From: Fimbriimonadaceae bacterium
Lineage (GTDB): Bacteria; Armatimonadota; Fimbriimonadia; Fimbriimonadales; Fimbriimonadaceae
Direction: 5' to 3'
Assembly (NCBI GenBank): GCA_014380605.1
Contig: JACMJO010000011.1
Coordinates: 1-7,732 of the forward strand
Length of the DNA: 7,732 bases
The notes beneath the pieces were generated by a model that worked only from the letters and a program-made list of their open reading frames with translations, did no database searches and was not told the origin of the DNA. Shown one piece after another: positions 5,418 to 7,732 of this stretch. The position numbers and the translations under genes were made by a program. Numbering within the stretch: the stretch's first letter is position 1; the number at the start of each line of letters is the position of its first letter.

Positions 5418-6053
5418 TTGAGAGCGTATCCCTTTAAGGGGCTCCTGTTCGATCTCGACGGCACGCTCGTAAATTCCCTTCCTGCTGTCGATCGGGCATG
5501 GCGTCAATGGTCGATTGAATTCGGTTTAGACCCCGCCTACGTCGTTCCTAGAATTCACGGGCGTCGAGCCGTAGACTCTATTGCCCTGCTTGTTCCGCAC
5601 ACCGATCAACAGGAAGCTTTCAAACGGCTTGAGCACCTTGAATCTACTGACACCGATGGAGTCGTTCCGATGCCTGGAGCCATTCAGTTTATTGCCAAAC
5701 TGACCGACATCCCATGGGGAATCGTGACCTCAGGCAGTAGCCCGATTGCAATTCCCAGGCTCAAGGCGGGCGGCATTGTACAACCCTCGGTTTTTGTAAC
5801 TGCAGAGCAGATTTCGAATGGCAAACCTCATCCCGAGGCCTTCCTTGAAGGGGCCAGAAGACTAGCCCTACCGCCAGGTGAAGTTATAGCCTTCGAGGAC
5901 ACGCTTGCCGGGGTACGTTCCGCCAAATCCGCAGGTATGAAGGTAGTCGCCCTGTCCGACGAAGCGTTCGCTGAAGCGGACGTGCGAATAGAGACCTACG
6001 ACCAGATCGATATCGGTCGATCCGATGCTGTGTTCGAGCTCACGTTCAAATAG
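5418..6053 (+). CDS. HAD-superfamily sugar phosphatase, YfbT/HxpA-like
   Basis: A 211-residue cytoplasmic phosphatase of the haloacid dehalogenase superfamily with a helical cap. Motif I is FDLDGT (D12 nucleophile, D14 acid/base), motif II is IVTSGS (T104), motif III is GKPHPEAF (K136) and motif IV is FEDTLAGV (E160, D161). All key residues are present. The whole chain reads like E. coli YfbT/HxpA, a sugar-phosphate phosphatase: SLPAVDRAW, the IHG cap segment, RLEHLE, MPGAI, IPWGIVTSGS and VFVTAEQ all have counterparts. That similarity is recalled, not computed. No ATG is available. TTG at 5418 is chosen because it puts the nucleophile near the position seen in YfbT; TTG at 5397 would add seven residues. 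Neither has a strong Shine-Dalgarno. It is divergent from the secreted-protein gene. Exact substrate is unknown. Confidence 0.92.
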   Translation: MRAYPFKGLLFDLDGTLVNSLPAVDRAWRQWSIEFGLDPAYVVPRIHGRRAVDSIALLVPHTDQQEAFKRLEHLESTDTDGVVPMPGAIQFIAKLTDIPWGIVTSGSSPIAIPRLKAGGIVQPSVFVTAEQISNGKPHPEAFLEGARRLALPPGEVIAFEDTLAGVRSAKSAGMKVVALSDEAFAEADVRIETYDQIDIGRSDAVFELTFK

Positions 6054-6058
6054 CCATC

Positions 6059-6087
6059 TTGGCAGATTCAAAGCCACTTGGTATAAT
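6059..6087 (+). promoter_or_regulatory. Strong sigma-70 promoter for the RRM gene
   Basis: TTGGCA (6059-6064, five of six to consensus) is followed after 17 bases by a perfect TATAAT (6082-6087), preceded by TGG, which makes an extended -10. It starts five bases past the stop of the phosphatase gene, so the RRM gene has its own promoter. The predicted start near 6094 gives a leader of about 128 bases. Confidence 0.82.
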
Positions 6088-6119
6088 GCTGGCGTTTCGG
6101 ATAGATTCACGCCTCGCCT

Positions 6120-6142
6120 CTTGCACGTCTGTGTGCCTCAAG
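6120..6142 (+). other. Weak hairpin in the RRM-gene leader
   Basis: GCAC (6123-6126) pairs with GTGC (6133-6136) around a six-base loop, extended by CTT/AAG across a three-base bulge. It lies 26 bases into the predicted leader of an RRM gene whose cyanobacterial relatives are often cold-induced. The stem is short and chance pairing is quite possible. Confidence 0.2.
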
Positions 6143-6211
6143 CTACGAACCGAGCGAGTCCTGCCTGGCTGAAAATACAAACCGGATCGAACACCCAGCA
6201 TTGGCTCGGGC

Positions 6212-6216
6212 AAGGA
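6212..6216 (+). promoter_or_regulatory. Ribosome binding site that sets the RRM start
   Basis: AAGGA lies five bases before the ATG at 6222. This favours the ATG over the in-frame TTG at 6201, which would add seven residues and has no such site. Confidence 0.75.
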
Positions 6217-6221
6217 CATCA

Positions 6222-6605
6222 ATGGCTACAAAAACTTTATACGTGGGGAACCTCCCCTACTCAGCGTCGGAGACCGATCTCCTCGACCATTTCAGCGCCT
6301 ACAACGCCTCCAAGGTTCGCATCGTTGAAGGCCGTGGCTTTGGCTTCGTCGACATCGACGAGGACAAACTAGAGACTGCGATCACGGAAAAGCACGATGC
6401 TGAGATGGGCGGTAGGAAGCTGACCGTCAACGAAGCCCGGCCGAAGACTCCAGGTGGAGGTGGCGGAGGCTATGGTGGTGGTGGCGGCGACTACGGCGGA
6501 GGCGGCGGATATGGTGGCGGCGGTGGTGGCTACGGCGGCGGAGGCGGTGGTGGACGCGGTGGCGATCGTGGCGGCAAACGCGGCGGTGGCGGCGGCCGGT
6601 ACTAG
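6222..6605 (+). CDS. Glycine-rich RRM RNA-binding protein
   Basis: A 127-residue cytoplasmic single-strand RNA-binding protein of the bacterial RRM (Rbp) family. Residues 4-74 form one RNA recognition motif: RNP2 is LYVGNL (6-11) and RNP1 is RGFGFVDI (38-45), with the exposed aromatics Y7, F40 and F42 in place. Residues 78-127 are a low-complexity tail of glycine runs punctuated by Tyr, Asp and Arg/Lys, ending in RGG-like repeats (GRGGDRGGKRGG), which usually adds nonspecific RNA binding or self-association. The layout matches cyanobacterial glycine-rich Rbp proteins, many of them cold-induced; cold control here is inference. The gene has its own near-consensus promoter and a long leader. Its stop lies four bases from the stop of the convergent phosphorylase gene. 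Confidence 0.95.
   Translation: MATKTLYVGNLPYSASETDLLDHFSAYNASKVRIVEGRGFGFVDIDEDKLETAITEKHDAEMGGRKLTVNEARPKTPGGGGGGYGGGGGDYGGGGGYGGGGGGYGGGGGGGRGGDRGGKRGGGGGRY
6453..6596 (+). repeat. Gly-codon-rich repeat tract inside the RRM gene
   Basis: About 144 bases of tandem GGN codons with interspersed TAT/TAC, coding for the glycine tail. The third bases vary (A, T and C), so the tract is not a pure microsatellite, but it is prone to in-frame length change by slippage. Confidence 0.8.
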
Positions 6606-6606
6606 C

Positions 6607-6622
6607 TCGCTATTGCCAGCGA
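6607..6622 (+). terminator. Weak terminator candidate after the RRM gene
   Basis: TCGCT and AGCGA form a 5-base stem with a 6-base loop starting two bases after the RRM stop, followed by an A/T-rich stretch. The stem is short, there is no U-run, and the hairpin overlaps the end of the convergent phosphorylase coding region. No better terminator is seen between the two genes. Confidence 0.25.
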
Positions 6623-7732
6623 ATTAAATTTAACTCACTCGGCACATAAACGTCTTCGTGGTTTGGAATAACCCGGACGGTATAGCCTCGATGGCCAGGA
6701 TCCTGACTCAGGACCTGGCCTTCGAATTTTACCGCATTCCCTTCTTCGCCAACTAGCTTCAAATCGATGGCCGTAAAGTCCACTAATTCTCGGTTGGCCC
6801 CCATCCGGCCCACTAAAGCTTGAACCTTTACATCATTAGGCGACAAAGACCCCAGCGAGACGGTAGCGGAGATAGTGAATGGCTTGCCAAGCTGAACTTG
6901 AGTGGGCGAACTGTCGCCCGAGCCGATCACCCGGACTTCTCCCCATGCGCCTCTAACGCGCGATCTCCAGTCCAACGCCGACTTGGCTTGCTCCAAGTTG
7001 CCGGATCGCATTTTCGAGTACGACACGGAGGCGGGCAAATAAAACTGCTCGGCATATTCCCGAACCATTCTGCTAGTCGAGAACATTGGTGCGAGGGTCT
7101 GAATCGAGCCCCTCATCATCTGGATCCAGCCCGTCGGCAATCCGTTATCGGGCCGGTGATAGAACTTCGGGGCCAGTTCTGACTCGATCAGGCCGTACAG
7201 AGACCGGCTGTCGAGCCAGTCTTGGTGTCCCTCATCGGGACTGTCGTCTCGATCTCCAATCGCGAACCCAAACGCAGGATCGTAACCCTCATCCCACCAG
7301 CCGTCCAAGATCGAGCAGTTAAGGCCACCGTTAGGCACCACCTTCATGCCGCTTGTGCCGCTTGCCTCCATCGGCCGGCGAGGATTGTTGAGCCAAACAT
7401 CCACCCCTTGCACCAGGGCTCGGGCGACTTGCATGTCGTAATCCTCTACAAAAACCATTCTCTGGCGGCCGCCCTCGAAGTTGATGAACTTCACCAGCTC
7501 TTGGATAAGCGTCTTGCCGCCATCGTCGCGTGGGTGGCTCTTGCCCGCGATCACAATTTGGACTGGTCGCTCGCTGTGGTTAAGCAGTTCGAGCAAACGT
7601 TGCTTGTCGCTCAGCATCAATGTGGCCCGCTTATAGGTTGCAAATCGACGGGCGAACCCGATGGTGAGAATTCGAGGATCGAGGATTCCTCCCACAACAT
7701 TGAAATCGGGCTGGGTTGCATTGCGCCTCGCC
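6610..7732 (-). CDS. glgP: Alpha-glucan (glycogen) phosphorylase, C-terminal part
   Basis: A pyridoxal-phosphate enzyme that cleaves alpha-1,4-glucan with phosphate to give glucose 1-phosphate, in the cytoplasm. The frame is open through the right edge: 373 residues are visible, beginning ARRNATQPDF, so the N-terminal half is missing. IGFARRFATYKRA (visible 24-36), VIAGKSHPRD, NFEGGRQRMVFVEDYD and WLNNPRRPMEASGTSGMK are typical of the short alpha-glucan phosphorylase family of Thermotoga/Aquifex type. K130 of the visible part, in SGMK, is the expected PLP-binding lysine. GGLNCSILDGWWDE follows, as in that family. The last ~110 residues form a beta-rich C-terminal domain ending in PSELNLIRWQ. 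The internal GTG at 7695 is not the start, because the conserved frame continues upstream. The substrate is probably glycogen or maltodextrin. Confidence 0.95.
   Translation of the reverse strand, partial: ARRNATQPDFNVVGGILDPRILTIGFARRFATYKRATLMLSDKQRLLELLNHSERPVQIVIAGKSHPRDDGGKTLIQELVKFINFEGGRQRMVFVEDYDMQVARALVQGVDVWLNNPRRPMEASGTSGMKVVPNGGLNCSILDGWWDEGYDPAFGFAIGDRDDSPDEGHQDWLDSRSLYGLIESELAPKFYHRPDNGLPTGWIQMMRGSIQTLAPMFSTSRMVREYAEQFYLPASVSYSKMRSGNLEQAKSALDWRSRVRGAWGEVRVIGSGDSSPTQVQLGKPFTISATVSLGSLSPNDVKVQALVGRMGANRELVDFTAIDLKLVGEEGNAVKFEGQVLSQDPGHRGYTVRVIPNHEDVYVPSELNLIRWQ

Overview
The window reads as ordinary chromosome of a free-living, aerobic, Gram-negative-type bacterium of moderate GC content (mid-50s by eye). 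The genes include a large-subunit catalase, a secreted protein carried with a TPR protein, a glycogen-type phosphorylase and a glycine-rich RRM protein. UUG appears to be a frequent start codon. The mix, especially the RRM protein, the short-form phosphorylase and a long secreted orphan protein, would fit the Armatimonadota (Fimbriimonas-like) or a neighbouring phylum. That placement is inference; no rRNA or tRNA is present to settle it.

Layout. 1-723 (minus) is the N-terminal third of a KatE-type catalase, cut by the left edge. 724-1202 is a 479-base gap without a convincing gene. It carries two copies of a ~115-base element with a strongly conserved 5' block and a nested 3' hairpin. 1203-1835 (minus) is a small regulator with a LuxR-type HTH at its N-terminus and a PAS domain at its C-terminus. 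1836-2092 is a divergent intergenic region with two near-identical 20-base dyads (TGTCC-N10-GGACA) and an ECF-like promoter candidate. 2093-2410 (plus) is an unrecognised ~105-residue protein without a normal start codon. 2496-3380 and 3395-5257 (both minus) form a two-gene unit: a secreted 620-residue protein followed 14 bases later by a six-TPR protein. A good sigma-70 promoter lies just ahead of it. 5418-6053 (plus) is a HAD sugar phosphatase close to E. coli YfbT/HxpA. 6222-6605 (plus) is a glycine-rich RRM RNA-binding protein with a near-consensus promoter and a leader of about 128 bases. 6610-7732 (minus) is the C-terminal part of an alpha-glucan phosphorylase, cut by the right edge and convergent with the RRM gene, with only 4 bases between them.

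How the genes may work together. The phosphorylase releases glucose 1-phosphate from storage glucan. The HAD enzyme probably dephosphorylates sugar phosphates, so the right half has a loose carbon-storage theme. The HTH-PAS regulator lies upstream of katE on the same strand and could be a redox- or ligand-responsive regulator; any link to katE is untested. No mobile element, CRISPR array, tRNA or rRNA was seen. No complete undescribed multi-gene system is evident. The least explained signals are the duplicated hairpin element at 941-1193 and the paired dyads at 1900-2040.
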